From Cygnus atratus (taxonomy: Eukaryota; Chordata; Aves; Anseriformes; Anatidae), in the NCBI RefSeq assembly GCF_013377495.2, contig NC_066365.1:54250950-54314949 (forward strand): 64,000 bases of DNA, read 5' to 3'. The notes under the pieces are model-generated. The model worked only from the letters and a program-made list of their open reading frames with translations, was not told the origin of the DNA and made no database searches. A program made the translations under genes and the position numbers. Shown in pieces: positions 26,901 through 40,788 of this stretch. How positions within the stretch are numbered: position 1 is the first letter of the stretch; the number at the start of each line of letters is the position of its first letter.

Positions 26901-29900
26901 TGCATTTTCTGCGAGGTACAGCCATTACTGAAGTTAAGATATTCTCATCAGGAAAGACTGATACCAGTCCTTCAGTCATGAGATCTGTTTCTCGCAATGG
27001 ATGGCTCTCTGGATTTTACAACCATCAACTTTTTAATGTTAAAATTGGTTAAAATTAAAATCCTGGGCCTCAGTAACACATCCCAAAGCCAATATTGACA
27101 CTGTCGTTCTTTTACAAATCACCTTTAATTTAGGGTCTAAGTAATTTACATGAACTAACATGAATATTATTCCCTATAATAAGAACTTCTTTCCCCTCAA
27201 CTGCTCAAGTTTCTGCAGGCCCTACTGGTAGGAATGTCTGTATGGCCTGGGAACACTGTAGGGGCATGTAGAGGGCTGTGTGGTCCTTTGCTTTTTCTGT
27301 TCCTTGTCAGTCTGCAGGCTGATTGCCAAAGACCTGAGCTTCTGTCCTGGTTTGGATCAGTGTGCTGGTAAGAAGAGATGGTGAAGTGACAGGAAAGGGG
27401 TTGAGTTTCTGATGGAGACGCAGATAGCCAGCCAGATTCTATCAAATCCTGCCTTGTTCATGTCAGAAAGACGCTAGAAGTCATTTCAGCTAAGATAGAC
27501 TGGCAAATCTGCATAAAAATGTAGTTGTTGCTTTCCTAACCCTCCTGCTATCTGATAGAGTTTCAGTCTACACGGCTCATTGTGGTGAGGCGTGGAAGGT
27601 GTCTGAAGAAATAAGATATTTTTGTCCTTTACAGGCTTTTTCACACTATGTTATCTAGGTTATTACCTCTTGAAAACCTTTAAATGTATCAAACTTATAT
27701 TTTTTTATTTCCTCTATAGCAAAGCTTTCTTTCAATAAAAGTCATGTATGAGTGACTTGTGGTGTAACTTCCCATCACAGCTAAATTTCTGTGATGCTGA
27801 ACTGCTGCCAAGAGACAGCCCTACTCTCAACAATTCCTTTGAGCTGTTCTGTATGTGTGAAAAAAAGAAAAAAATATATATTTAAAATTCATGATGGACA
27901 AAAGTGCCCTCTGGGAAAAACAAAACTAAATGAAAAAACACACAACAATCAGCTGTGGCTAAAGCTGCTTCTAATCTCACAAGGTGAGAAGAGCCTGTGA
28001 ACCAGAGGCCTCAAAACCACTGAAACCATTGCACCATCCTAGGAAGTTGCGGTGGGTGCCAAAATGCTGTCCCCTTGGACATTGGCTCTGGACACAGCCT
28101 CTGGTGGCCACCAGCAACTGTGGGGAGGTTTTCCCTGAGAGGTGAGAGGACACAGAGGCAGCACTCCACTGATCTCCTCCTTCTTTCCTCAAACAAGAAC
28201 TCTCCCTATTCAGGTGGCAAGTAATAGTGAGAAAACAACAAAGGAGTTTGCGAAACAAATCCACTGTTTAATTTGCAGTGCCTGCGCTCTTGTGAAATTG
28301 GGTGAAAATGCCAGCCCTGCTACAGAGAGGCGGGGAGTGGAAACCCGTCATTGCTATTGCCTCCAGAAAGGAGTAGATTGTGTGTAATGTTTTACAAAAG
28401 AAACAAAGTTTGGTTAGCGTGTACTACTTTGAAAGATCCCTGATATTAAATATATATATATATACACATAATACATTATATTTGTAATATATATATATTG
28501 CTTTTTCACATAGTAGAAAGTTTTACAGACATGAAAGGAGTGTGGAAGCTTGGAAATTCAGGCTTAGGGAAAAGACGTCTCCATGGGCAAAGTCTAAGGA
28601 GAAGGAAACAGGTGGCAAACATTAATATTAGGGTAATTAGCTGTGTGGGTTCGGTGGAGCAATGCTTGGGGAGGACAGCTTTGTGGCTAAGAGGCCTGAC
28701 TGACACCTGGCAGCCTGCTTGTGGCCCTGCTGTGGGCACCCTGGCCCCAGGTGGGCTTCAAGAGCACGGTTCTGGCCCCCAGCTCAGGCAGCAACCAGCT
28801 GCCACCCTGCTGTGCTGTTTGGGTTATCTTAGTGCCTGTTATGTGCTAGGTCTTGCCCCACAAAATCGGTGTTGCTGCTTAATGTCCTGTTACTGGACGT
28901 GACAGTGGCTTGCAGCTGGCAGATAGCCTTTTGTCTGAGCAAGGCAACTTGATGTTCGTGGGCCTGGTGTTTCCTTGGCCTCAAAGAGCCCCTGCCGCTG
29001 GGTGAGCTCTAGCCCCCCTCAGGTGCATGGCAGGCATCAGACCCCGCTGCTGCCAAGGCAGCAGTCCCCACACCTTGTGGGGTAACCTCCTGAGGTCACC
29101 CATTCCCTGGGATTTTAGATACCAGTGGTATCTGCTTCCTAAATCCAAAGGGACTAAAACTCAGAGTTTTTGCTTTTCAGGGATGGCATATCCGTTACTA
29201 ATCCACAGAATGGGATTGGGCTGTTCAGACTTGCTGTCCCAGCAGCAGCAGATGCCAGAAGTCTGGATCCAGTCTGGTGCCTGAAACTTTCTCTGGCAAT
29301 ATTTAAATAGGGTATGTCGTACAGGTGGCTCTGTGACAGCCAAAGCAGCGCGGCCTTTATCACCTCCGGGGCCTGTAGATGCTGCTGTAACACAACCAAG
29401 GAAACTGTAAAAAACTGAAGGCAGCTGTCTCGTTCTTGATGAGCTGATCTACGAATTACCTACAGCCCTGTTAAAAGGGGAAATCTTATATGGCAGCTGC
29501 ATGACAAGCTCCTGGCGGAGAGGGGCAAGGCCCTGAAGCACGGTGGGAGCTGGGTGATTGCGCCCTGCCAGTGAGGAACAGCTCCCTTGTCCAGGCATCT
29601 CACTTGAATGCTTCAAAAAAGGGCACTCGTGGAAAGCTTTGTGGCAATCAGTTGCGATCTTTGCTTCCATAAAAAGGTCTTCAGGCCTCCTGGAAAGCAA
29701 AAGAAAGGCGTGGGGAAAGAAGAAAGGTGAAGCCCAGGCTCTGCTTCAGGCATACCTTTGTTACCAGGCCTTTCATAAGTGCTCATTGACTCAAGTGTTA
29801 AGCCTTGTTTGTGTGGCTTTTTGTTGGACTAGAAACACTGCCTTTCTTACTGGGAGCAAAGTGTACTGACTCGGTGAAGAGATTTTCTCAAATCAGGCTT

Positions 29901-32900
29901 TTCCAGGTTTTATGGTGCTCTAGCCTTTATTTTCTACATGGGTATGTTATTTTTTTCCATGGGAGGAAAGTAGCAAAAGATCTCTGTGTGGGAAGGTGGC
30001 ATGGGAGGAGGGTGAAGATAGCTCTGCAGACAGGCTTCTTTCAAATACCACCCTAGAGAGACACTGCAGGTTTTTGGAGACTGGGCTCCATGTGGTAGGT
30101 GGGAGGGGATTTCTGTGCTATTGATTAATTCCAAATTGTGTGGGATTTTCTTGGCATAAATGAATGGGGTGTTTGCCAGTTTAAGCTTAATTTTCCTTCT
30201 GTCAAAAGAGCTACGAGAGCTATGTGATGAGGAAGTTTTGAGGACAGAGGGCTCCTGAATCTGCAGGGCTTGATGGAGTTAATCTTTCCATTTGCCTGGG
30301 AAAGGGAGCCCAGCTTTTTCTGGGCGGTAGTATATTTACTCACGCAGTTTCTGTTGCAAAGTTTCCAGCAGCCTTATTCAAGAAACCCTGTATATCTCCT
30401 GGAGCACAAAGGGCTTTTTTATATCTTCAGATATTATGCTCCTTACCGGGGATGCCATGGAAATGAGGAAAACCAAAACAACCAGCATAAAGTAGAAATC
30501 CTGCACCTTAACAATAGAGCCTTGCACAGATCGAGAAACAGAAGGCCACATTTAGAAAACAGGTGGCTCTTGATGGACTCAGACCTTGGATTTGAGATTT
30601 TGTGCCAGGTGAGCTATTCAGCTGCATTAACACCATGCTGTACAGTGAGCTCTGTGGACAGAAGAATATTGCAGGCTGTAGGAATGTGAGATAAAGTAAA
30701 ATCGAACAGGCCAGAAACAATCTGTTTCACTGAACAAAGAAATCTCAGTCTATGATTAACTTTATTTCGAGTCAAGAGTAGAGCAGATCTAGGCTCTTTC
30801 ATGGCATGATAGTGAACAATACAAGCCCTGTAGCAGGGAGAGCATACCACGACTGGATTATCTGCGCTAAACATACTTCAGAGAAGTTCCATCAGGTTTA
30901 CTTTATCCCGACAAACGCTCATTTAATGCAGTCGTTACAGCAGTGCAAACCACAGGTTTGCAATAAGCCATGCTTGTGGGGCTCATCTCAGACGCTGGCC
31001 TTATGAAACAAGTTTTGTTAGCAAATTTGTCTTTTTGCATCAAGCTGCAATGATATGGAAAACAGAAAAGAATTTTATAAGAGTAGAAGAATCAATGATT
31101 TATGGACTCCAACATTGTGAGACAAAGACAATTTAACACATTTGGCAGCTTAACAGGTTTGGGGGAAAACCATGAAACTTGCGTTCCTTGTAAGGCAAGC
31201 AGAACTCTTAGGGTAAAGAGTTTATGTTGCTTTCATTGTTTCAAAGGAGAATTAAGTTAAATACAGAAAAAAATGGCATTTTGTATGCCTGGCAGACTGG
31301 AAAATATTTTGGGAAGATTTCAGTTACAACTGGATCTTCAAAGTGAACATAAACAGAAAGAAACGATACTGAAGCCCGTTTATAAATAGCTTGAGTTTGC
31401 AAGAGTTACATCTTTGGTTTCTTACTGCTAGTCTAAAGTGAATCCTACACAGAGGAGTAGGTATGACCTAGGTGTGCTATAGGTATGCTATAAATTTATT
31501 GCTCAGCCAAATGTATTTTTTCTTGGCCAAACTGAAAGAGAGCACCATGAATTAACAACTCAGCCTCCTGCCCAAAGACAGACTAGAGGGTCTGAGAATC
31601 AGAAGGCACGGGGCTAAGGCATGTACAGAAGGATGGAGTGGAAAAATAAATGTAAAGACTGGAGAACAATGTTCTTGGTACAGGTGAGGCTTTGGAAGAA
31701 AAGATTGTCTTTGGCCATCTTAAAAGCAACAACTTGTTGTCCTGTATAAAAGCACTGGTAATATTGAGCACTTTGATCATGATTTCTTATCCTTGCTGGT
31801 GTTTCATTGGATCAAAAGATGATGTGCAGCTAAGTAATACAGCTTGCGCTGGGACACCTGGAGAAGACCCTTTCCTCTGAAGAATTTGATATGTTGTGGG
31901 TGCAGAGATGACATACTTAGTGGGCAAAAAGGTAGTATTGTTAGTTATGTCAGATATTGGTGGTCCACAGTTCAGATGACTGCCAGTACTAGCATGTAGG
32001 AGTACCAGATGTTTAGTGGTATTTCAGCGAGTGGTAAGGCTCTGCTGTGCCTGGCTTAAGCTGTTTTTTCTGAGATTATTTTGCATCCTGAACTGCTTAG
32101 ACCTGTTCAGCTCTGGGTATGTTTGAGAAGGATCAAATATGTAGAATAAAAATAAGAATAATTCTAAAAGAGTCTAAGCCATATACATTGATTTCTTTGT
32201 CAGGATATACCTGTATCAGACAGCTTTCAGTTCTAACACAGCCTCAAAGATATGTAGCCTCATGCACCCGGTGCCTCTCTTTTTATTTTTATTTTTTTAT
32301 TTTTTGTCCTTTCCCTCCTGTTCCATTCCTCAGGACGCTCCCGCTACATGGTCCTGCTTCTACATAATAAGTGTGGGAAACATGCTAGGATATTTTTTTA
32401 CCTCATTGTTCCTGAACGTTTCACATGAAGAATGGTGGGCAGAGAGCAGAAAAGCAGAGGATGGTTTGGGCCATGGTTACAAAGCACTGTGAAAGTGGGT
32501 AACAAACCTTTTAAAACAGAAAGATACAGAATACACTAAAACTACTTAAAGCCACACTCAAAAATCTTCAAGAAAAGCCTCTGATACAATACCTTAATAA
32601 AGACCCTTTCATGTGATGTGACTTTTTCTCTTACATGAGTTCTTTGCGACTTAAAGGGTTTTTCTTTTCTTTTAAATACAGCACTTAGATTAATGTGTAA
32701 AGTGTAGAGGTAATTTAATCTAGAGCTGTTTAGAGCGCCGGTGAACTTTTCCATTTGGTTATTTTAAACCAATTTCCTTAGCAGACATTGAGTGATGATG
32801 GGTGGCTAAGGGAATGATTTGGCGCAATGATTTTGTGAACAAGAGTGAAGTGTTTTTATTTAGTGATTACAATAATTATTTCTCAGCAGAAGGCAGGTCC

Positions 32901-33505
32901 AAAGCATTGACCACTGCATTAAAAAGGCCCCGAAATGGCAAAGATATGGTAACGGTGAGATAGCAGTGAAATACGGATGCATTTCTGCAGTATTATTGCT
33001 TATCTTGATTGCATTTGCAACCTTTTTCAGTTTCATTGTAGAACAATACTTGAAAGTTATAGAAAGGTATTCATTCCTCTGAAAGACTTAGGGTTGTCTG
33101 GAATCAGGCCAGCTGAGTAATCTTTTTTTTTTTTTTTTTTTTTTTTTTTTCCCCTTTTCCTTTAATCCTGTGCAAAAGAATGGGCTGTATTCACCAAAAA
33201 CTATCAATGGAAATTGCACAATTAAGTCTGACTTGTAGGATTCTGCCTTCGCAGCGGAGCAGCTCCCGATGCTGTGCGCTGACAACATGCTGACATTTCC
33301 AGCAGAACTCCTTGTTCCAGACAGCTTATGCCACGGCTATAAACGGTGCGTCTCAGGTAGCTCCATCGTAAGGCAAACGTCTGCTGCCTGTGGGTAAGAA
33401 CCTCGTTTATTGGCCCGTCTGACATACTTCCTCACGATGGGAGAGTTATTGATGGTGGGCTGGGACTTTAAAGGGTTACTCTCCAGAGGCAGATTTGGCT
33501 CTTAG
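20901..33505. other. Non-coding interval
   Basis: No gene recognised on either strand. Features are an AT-rich alternating stretch (28447-28498, mostly TA and ATA steps), a near-repeat of TTCCATCAGGAA around 22188-22222, and a long T28 run at 33123-33150. ORFs up to about 140 codons (for example 28498-28902 and 30270-30689) have no family resemblance and no consistent splice context. Confidence 0.55.
33123..33150. repeat. Poly-T run (T28), poly-A on minus strand
   Basis: Twenty-eight consecutive T residues are followed by CCCC. On the minus strand this would be a poly-A tail-like tract. The adjoining minus-strand sequence (33151 upward) does not resemble a processed gene copy that I know, so I annotate it only as a homopolymer. 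Confidence 0.9.
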
Positions 33506-33612
33506 AGCATTCAGGAGACTTGGATTCAAACTCTGCCTCCAGCTTGGGGCTGATTTAGCTCCTTGCTTCTCAAACCTGGTTTTCCCCCATACAAAATGTG
33601 GGTATCAGTGTG
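33506..33612 (+). repeat. MIR-like SINE remnant
   Basis: The stretch contains TTGGATTCAAACTCTGCCTC, then GCTCCTTGCTTCTCAAACCTG and TTTTCCCCCATACAAAATG. These correspond in order to the MIR 'ggattcgaatcccagctctgcc', 'cctctctgagcctcagtttcc' and 'tcatctgtaaaatggg' segments. The copy is very diverged and the boundaries are approximate. Confidence 0.4.
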
Positions 33613-36177
33613 AGTTCTGAGCTAAACGGACTCACTGTCTCTCTCCAGGAGGCACATCCAGCCACATTGCTTTCAGTGGTGCCACAGTAAAGCTTTATTG
33701 TGGAAGGATGGCAGAGAAATGAAACACAACTAATGCTGTAGTCTGATGAATGCGTGATGCTGGTATTGGCCATGAAAGCATGCAGCTTTCCTTCCCCTAG
33801 CTCAAGCTTTGTCTTTGCTCTGTCTCCTTAAGAGGTCTTTGGGCTTTTTCATCATCTGTGCATCAGCAAATCTGTCTGTTCATACTCTACATAAACATAG
33901 AATGGATGGAAACGTTTTTATGGAAGGTAATGAATTGGATAATTGCAGTGACCATTAGTTTTTAATGCATATTGGTAAATATGGAGTAGCCTTTTAGCAA
34001 TCTGAGCGTATTCATCCAATGCAAGGGAAAATATTCTCAAGTGATTTCAATTTAAAAAGAGATGTTAAGGATGGAAATGTGACATTGTATATGGTTGTAG
34101 TGTCTCAGGCCCCTGGAGGCCTTCAGTTTAGGGCTGATGACTGTAGCTTCTGTTTCATTTACATTGCAAATGAAATCTTACGGTATTTTTCTTCTTTATG
34201 CATGTTTGCCTGTGAAACGGTGCCTGGCAGTTGAGTCTGTATCTTTGCTGCACAGACACAGCCCGTTCACTGCTAACGTTCAGCGGAGACACGCACGCAT
34301 TCAGGCAACAGCAACACAGGGCTGCTATCAAGCCATGCAACATCTGCTGAATTCACATGGGGAAAGGGAACATGAAAACAAATACACAAAGGGCACAGCT
34401 ACTGAGATGGTAAATATTGTTTTTTCCACACCACACCCAAACCAAAAATAGAGATGGAAAGGACCTTAACAAAGCTTTATTCATGTAAGTGGAAGACGAC
34501 AGAACTGCCTTCTTTCTTTCTTTCTTTTTTTTTTTTTTTCCACTGAGCTCTACACAGTGAGCAAGACCATCAGCTTACTTCAAAAACCTGACACCGTCCA
34601 AGCCTTATGCCTGTTTTTCTCTGAGTAGGTCAGAAGAGTACTTTTACTATGAACAGATCAGAGGAGTAGCTCCTTGGAAATAAGCCACGTTAAAATCACC
34701 CAAATCAGATCGCTATCAGGCTTGCGTGCTGTAAGAGGAGTAAGAGCTGCTAACACTTTTTGGGGCGGGGGGAAGAATCTGCAGGTAACTTGCTCCCAGA
34801 GCTGGGACGTGCCCTGGTGTGGGCAGGGGCATGGAGGGAGAGATGGGGAAACTGGTGGGCTGTTGTCGAGCTGTCAGGGCACAGGCCCTGCTTTCTGCAT
34901 CCCTGGCTGTTGCACAAAGCTCAGCTGCTTAGTAAGGTAGATAATGCTGGACACTCCCAAACCTGCTGCTGATAAAACAGAATTGCCAAGTAGCTGCGGG
35001 ATGAAGGGGGAAGGGAATGAATACAGAATGAATACAGCTCAGGCAGTAAATGCAACCATTGCAACAAATACAGGGAGAGGATGGACTTTCAGAGGAGGAG
35101 GGGACCGACAGCCTGGCAAGTCCCCAGGCTCCGCACAGCTCATTTGGGACACTCCTGCCTTAAAACAGCCTCTGGAGCCTCCACATCAAGAGTGCATGAG
35201 CATTAATCGTCTGTGGGCATTAATGCCAACCTGCCTGGGCAAAGTGCCTTTGCACCCAGGCACATCGGGCTGTGTATTTTCCTCCTGGCCTGTGTGTGAG
35301 GATTTGACACTGCTCCCACTGGAGCCAGTTTGACAAGGTCCCAGGGTGGACTCCAGGCTGAAAGGTTTTTCAGTCGTTTTGTGGGTGTGTTTCCTATTTC
35401 ACTAGGGGTACTCTCCTCCTTGTTACTCAGCTCTTGCAGAAAAGTACATTGCCTGCTATAGCAAGGCACTGGAGCTTGTTTACATAAAATCAGAAGATTA
35501 ACTGCTCTTTAATAGCAACACACATCTTTCTTTAATAGTTGGGGAATGATTCAAAGTGGAGCCAGGCCCATTTGGTAACGCCAAAAAAGTAAGCTGCAGG
35601 GAGATGGCTTATTCCTTTCTCCCAAATGGAAAAGTAACTTATGTGAATTAATAATAGAATATTTGACCACAAATACTTTTCTAACCAGAAAGCATCTGTG
35701 GCTTTGCAACAAACATCTGTGGTTAAAGTGAAGAATTGGAAGTTAAATAAACTTGTATAGAAACTGCAGACAAAAATGTCACACACAAAAGAAAACGTAG
35801 GTCTTTTTCCCCCCCGCTTCCTGCTGTAACTGATTAAATGTTTAGTTTCCAAACAATGTATTCAGCTCTTAATAAAATTTTAAAGTTCCTCCATATGTCC
35901 AAGTGAAAGTGACTCAGAGGGGAGCTCAAGGAAAATTGCTGTGTTGTTCCCTCTTGGCAACAATCCCTTTTGACCTTGCTACCAAAACTCATGTATTTTG
36001 TCCATTTTGATATCAAACTTTTAATAGGTAAAACTACATCATGTTTCATACCTATTCTCCATGGCAATACATCCTGCTTGCCAGCACTCTTCTTCAATAG
36101 CTCAGCAAAACCCTAAGTTTTCCAAGCATCATTGCTTGCACGTGAAGTGAGCACACTCAGGTGATAGTTCGGGTGTG

Positions 36178-36207
36178 AGGAGGCCAGGAGCTGGGACCTG
36201 GCCTCCT
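36178..36207. repeat. Perfect 11-bp hairpin with 8-nt loop
   Basis: AGGAGGCCAGG (36178-36188) and its exact reverse complement (36197-36207) flank the loop AGCTGGGA. The stem is GC-rich and would be stable in single-stranded DNA or RNA. Confidence 0.85.
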
Positions 36208-39200
36208 GCTCTTGGTTCAGCCGTGCCCTCCCTGCAATGCATCTCAACGCTGCACATCCACTGAAAACCAGATGTTTCACTGTTTCATTTCAAATGGACC
36301 CCCCATGGGAGTGCTAGAACAACCAACCTGTGCTAAAAAAAAAAGCCACCAGCGTATTTTCTCTCATGAAAGGAAGGAGGCCCAACGATCGTGTACATTT
36401 TTTCCTGTTGTTAACTTTTTTTGGTGGAAGTCTCAGTTGCACTCTGCTGTAAGGTGACTGTATGTAATCCTCAGATGAACAGGTTTTGAAGGAGGAATTG
36501 TAAGTTTGAAACAAATATTTATTAACTGACTAAATCTCATCATATGTCAGTGTGTTGCGTGTGTCAAGTCCCATCCCCACCAAGTCAATGGTGAAACAGT
36601 GGCAGTGCAAGACATAAACAATGCCAAGGCCGTGTCTGACTGGATACTGTGCAGACACAGAAGGCCACCCCTTCCCAAAAGACCTGAAGGAAGGCTTTCC
36701 TAAGGTGGTACGATAGGATGGAGCCAGGGGAGGCCCTGGCCTCCTGTGTGGGCCCTGCCTGTTCCAAGTCCTCCTGCTCTTTGTTTCTCCACAGCGGGAA
36801 GGAAAGGATTGCACCCCAGCCTGTATGAGGCACCTTGGCTTTCATTTAGTTAAAGCCTTAGAGCAAATACTTGCTGTAAGTATTTCCTTAAGATCTGATA
36901 AAAACAACTGTGTGGTTAGAGAAGGGCCTCAGCACTCAGAAATGTTTACCTTGCTTGCTGACCACTTTCTAGCAGGTTTTCTGAGGAAGCCACAGTTCCC
37001 TTCACTTGCAAGTTTTGCTCTGTCTTCCCACCTGCCTAGAGCTGCGATAAAATCAGGTTGATGATTTTCAGTATGAACCTTAAATCTGGTACAAGTTTCC
37101 TGAGATTTGCAAGCATTTGTGAAGAGGTGGGTTGGCTTTTGAGCAGTGCTTTGCTTAGCTTCGGTTTGAGGGGAAAGAGAAAACTATTCCAAAGTTGTGG
37201 AAGTGTTTTCATTTTTATGTTTGATTGATTTCTCCCCAGGATCAAAGAGAAAAATTCAGTTGGGTTTCCGGTGATCTCAGTTTCCGATCATCTCTTTCCT
37301 TCCTTGTGTATGAGAAGGAAGTCTTTGATTTGTGTGTCCTCACCATGAAACAACACTACATTTGACTATGCTGATGTGACAAACTGAGATAACAGGTTGG
37401 ATTATTTCACCAGAAATTAAATCAGTGCAGATTCCTGTAACGACTGTAGAATTGTTGCTGTAAAGAACATCTGAACTGCTAGAGTGCTAGCAGCACACTC
37501 CTCACTTGTGTTCCCTCCTCTGGAAATGAGCGACTTCTCGCCTCACTCGGTGCCTGTTTGCCCACAGAGTAACTTTAGCATTCCTTGTATCTCCCATCCT
37601 ACAAAGACATGTTGTGCAATCAACCTTCAGCAGCTTTAACGCTGTAGCTATTAAGTGCAGGCTCTCAGTGACCCACCCGATTTGTACAAACATTTGTTAA
37701 AAGAGACTGGCTGAGGCCGGCTGTTCCTCCCTCAGCAGGTGCAGCCTTCCTCGTTGGTGAAAGCCTGTGTCACAGAGCAGCTGTTTGGGTGGGAGCTCGT
37801 GTCTTCCCCACTCTCCCCTTATATTTCAGTTTAGCTTAGCAAGTAAGAGCTACTGAATAGATTTTTAAAAACTAATTTAAGCTCAGAGGTCAGTCACAGT
37901 AATGTAGAATAGTTATGTTAAAGCGTGGTGGCTTCTTGCTACATTCACTATGGTGAACTCCTCTGCTGGGAGGTGAGCAGGTCTGTTGGCTTGGTAAAAG
38001 ATTTTTGATGTCTTGGGCTGGACAGACCAGGCCAAAGTGGGGTCTTGGCCCTTCCTGACATTAGACCTACAGTAGTTCGAGATGGGCACTCTGGAAGTGC
38101 CTGACTCTTTATTTCTTTAAGCACTAGTGATAAACTTGTTGGGGCTCAACCTTTCTCAAATGTACTTGAAGTACTGGTAATGATAAAGCAGAGAAAGTTG
38201 ACAGCTTATCAGAAGCAAGGTGCTGTAGGTATTGTTATTCTCCACTTCTTTTTGGTATCCACTAGCATTATGTGGGAAGAGGAAAAAGAGATGGGTTTTA
38301 TAGAATAAACTGAGGAAAAAATACATTGCTTGCAATTACCACCCAACCATCGTAGGAGTAAAACAATAAACACCACTTGCTCCTTTCATGCAGTGGCAAT
38401 CCCCAGGGGGTGGAAACCTTCTGATGCACTCAAGATCTTTGAGTAAATATAGATTTTGTACCTCTACAGAATGTAGTCTACAACTAAAATCCTATAAAGG
38501 GATGAAAATGATGAGTTTGTGGAAACCCGCCTGAAAACAATTACAGTTTAGAGAAAAACTATGATGAGAAAAAGGTCTTTGTGATACAAATACTAATGCT
38601 GTACCCCGGAAAAATCCTTCAGCAAAAGTTAAAAAAAATAAACTCTTGCAATTTTGCCAGCAGCTTTCACTGAAACTTTATCACTTACTGTAAAAACAGC
38701 TATGCTTTAATACAATTTAAATTCTCAATTAATTGGGTTTTAACTGACTTTCTTTGTACTCACCTATTTTGTAATTTTTTCTGCTTTTATAGAGCACTGA
38801 AAAACTGAAGAACCCTCCTCATCTGCCTTTCATTTGCTTTTGCAAGATTTTTTTTTTCTTTAAAATGCACCAAATTATAGGAGGAGAACTCAGAAATCAT
38901 GAAAGTCCAGCGAGGAAGCCACATCCACTAAATTACGCTTTCATTGAAGGGACTGAAACAATGTGCAATTCATGGCATAAGTAAAGTCAGAAGAGCTCTA
39001 AATCCCTTTGATTCAGACATCAGACACATTAACACCCCCTTCACCTCACATACTCTAATGCAGCTGTTTCAATAACTGAGAAATCTTAAAGAAATATGAC
39101 TTTTTCAGCAGTTACATCCTGTTTAAGAACGCTGTTTTGTTTGGATTTCTGCTGAGCCAACTGTGTTTCCAAGCATAAAAACATTGCTGATTCTACAACA

Positions 39201-40329
39201 GGTGAAACAAGAGGGGTCAGGTATTTTCCAGATAAAAGTATTAGATTATTCTGAAAGCTGAGAAAGAAAGAGAGTACAAGATATGCCCTGGAAACATTTT
39301 CTCTTGAAAGCACAGTGCTGTAAATTTAAAGGAACGAGAACTTTCCCTACCTGTAGCTTCTGTGCTGATCAGGAAGTGTAGCTTTTTTCTGATTGCAATC
39401 TTCCATGGCTTAGTGTGGCTTCTGCATTTGAATGTTAAATATGTAAGAATGCCTTGTTTAGCTTGGGAGTTCGCATGACCTCTTAATGAGACACTGTAGT
39501 TAGTGTCATTGGGTATTAGGGCGTCATGTGACTGCAGATGAAAATAAAATCCTTTAAAGTTTGCATTTAATACTTCCTAGAATCTGTAACCCTTTACCTG
39601 CAAGCTGGATAAAAACCTGACAGACCTCGCTGCTTTCTGGCCAGGGTTAGAAGCAGGACAGGAGAGAGAGCACGTGCCAAGCAGTTCCCTTCCTCTGGGA
39701 CACTCGCTTAAGACCACAACAAAGTCCAAGGCTGGCAGTGTGTTAATGCTGTCATTTGCATGTTCTTCAAATTAAATCTCCCCATGTTGCAAGCGGTGCT
39801 GAAGGGCTCTGGCAGAAAGTTCCTCTGTTACATCAGAGTTTTGCCTAGCAGTGAAATTTAATCCCCGCTGTGCTGGGTGATGCTCCATAGAGGAACCCGG
39901 CTTTAAGGAAGGTGTTTGCAGGCACCCCATCGTATTTACTGATGAAACTTGCTGACTTCCCTGGGCTCCTTTTGGTTTGGGTGTGGTGTTTCCAAATGTG
40001 CTGTGGAAGGTGTTCTGCTGCCGCAACCCAGTTGTGAGAGTGTTCCCTGTGCAGGAGGTGAGATTTAACTTAAGCAGTATCTGCAGGCAGCTGGCTCAGG
40101 TGTTTTCCAGCTGTAACTTTAACGTGTATCAGTGTACCTGGAAACTGTAAAAAAAAGCCCTGGAAAAACGTGGCACCACATTACATCAGCTCACTGCATG
40201 GGTCCCTGGCTGGGGGGCCAAAGCAGCGCAGGCAGAGGTAGCCTACTTGATAACACTTCGGAAATGTTCTGCTAAATCCTTTGTCTGTCTGTGGTTATGT
40301 GAGGTTACTGAAGCGGTTATATGTGGTTC

Positions 40330-40640
40330 GGCTGCTGTACCGGTAGGTGTGCTGATCTCACCCCAAACAGTTGTGGACTTAGGGTTGCCCCCCCTGCCTG
40401 GCGGGGCTTGGAAACGTGCCCGAGTCCTGCTTGCCTTCCTCAGGCAAAGTATTCTAAAACCCCACTTCATCCGCAAGCAGGGTTTGCCTTGTGTTTCCCC
40501 TTTCATGCCGCGCGGTGAGCTGCTGAATGTGAGTCTGCCAAACTTGTGTCCGGAGCGGGCCGGGATCCTCAGGCCCGTGCCGGGGCAGCAGGAGCACCGA
40601 CTGCACCCCCCAGCCCCGCGTGGTGCCAGGTGCCAGGGAA
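40330..40640 (-). promoter_or_regulatory. GC-rich, CpG-bearing patch; candidate PGCKA1 promoter
   Basis: This roughly 310 bp patch is clearly richer in G+C than its surroundings. It has about 15 CpG dinucleotides by eye, clustered at 40508-40622 (GCCGCGCGG, CCGGAGCGGGCCGGG, CCCCGCGTG). It lies about 4-5 kb beyond the proposed NWD2 polyadenylation site, on the side where the next same-strand gene (PGCKA1) must start. No TATA box or mapped transcript supports it, so the strand and target gene are inference. Confidence 0.25.
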
Positions 40641-40769
40641 CAAATGCATAAAGGCTGCTCCGGGTACACTCGTTTTAAGCAGAGCTGTGTCAGAACATAA
40701 AGCCAAACAGCATCCACAGGCTGGGGGTTAGCAAGCTCCAGCAAAGCTCTGCAGCAGCTCTTTGGCAGA

Positions 40770-40788
40770 TTTTTTTTTTTTTTTTTTT
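40770..40788. repeat. Poly-T run (T19)
   Basis: Nineteen consecutive T residues followed by GTTTGTTT. A simple homopolymer tract with no recognised source. Confidence 0.9.

Noticed and set aside
28447..28498. Alternating AT stretch, considered as an origin or matrix-attachment site
   Set aside because: A simple AT microsatellite explains it; no further support.
28498..28902. 134-codon plus-strand ORF
   Set aside because: Peptide of mixed composition with no recognisable domain; no splice or promoter support.
30270..30689. 139-codon plus-strand ORF
   Set aside because: No domain, and its frame overlaps several minus-strand ORFs of equal quality.
34440..34475. GAGATGGAAAGGACC, considered as a CR1 tail
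   Set aside because: Only about 15 bases match; no neighbouring CR1 sequence.
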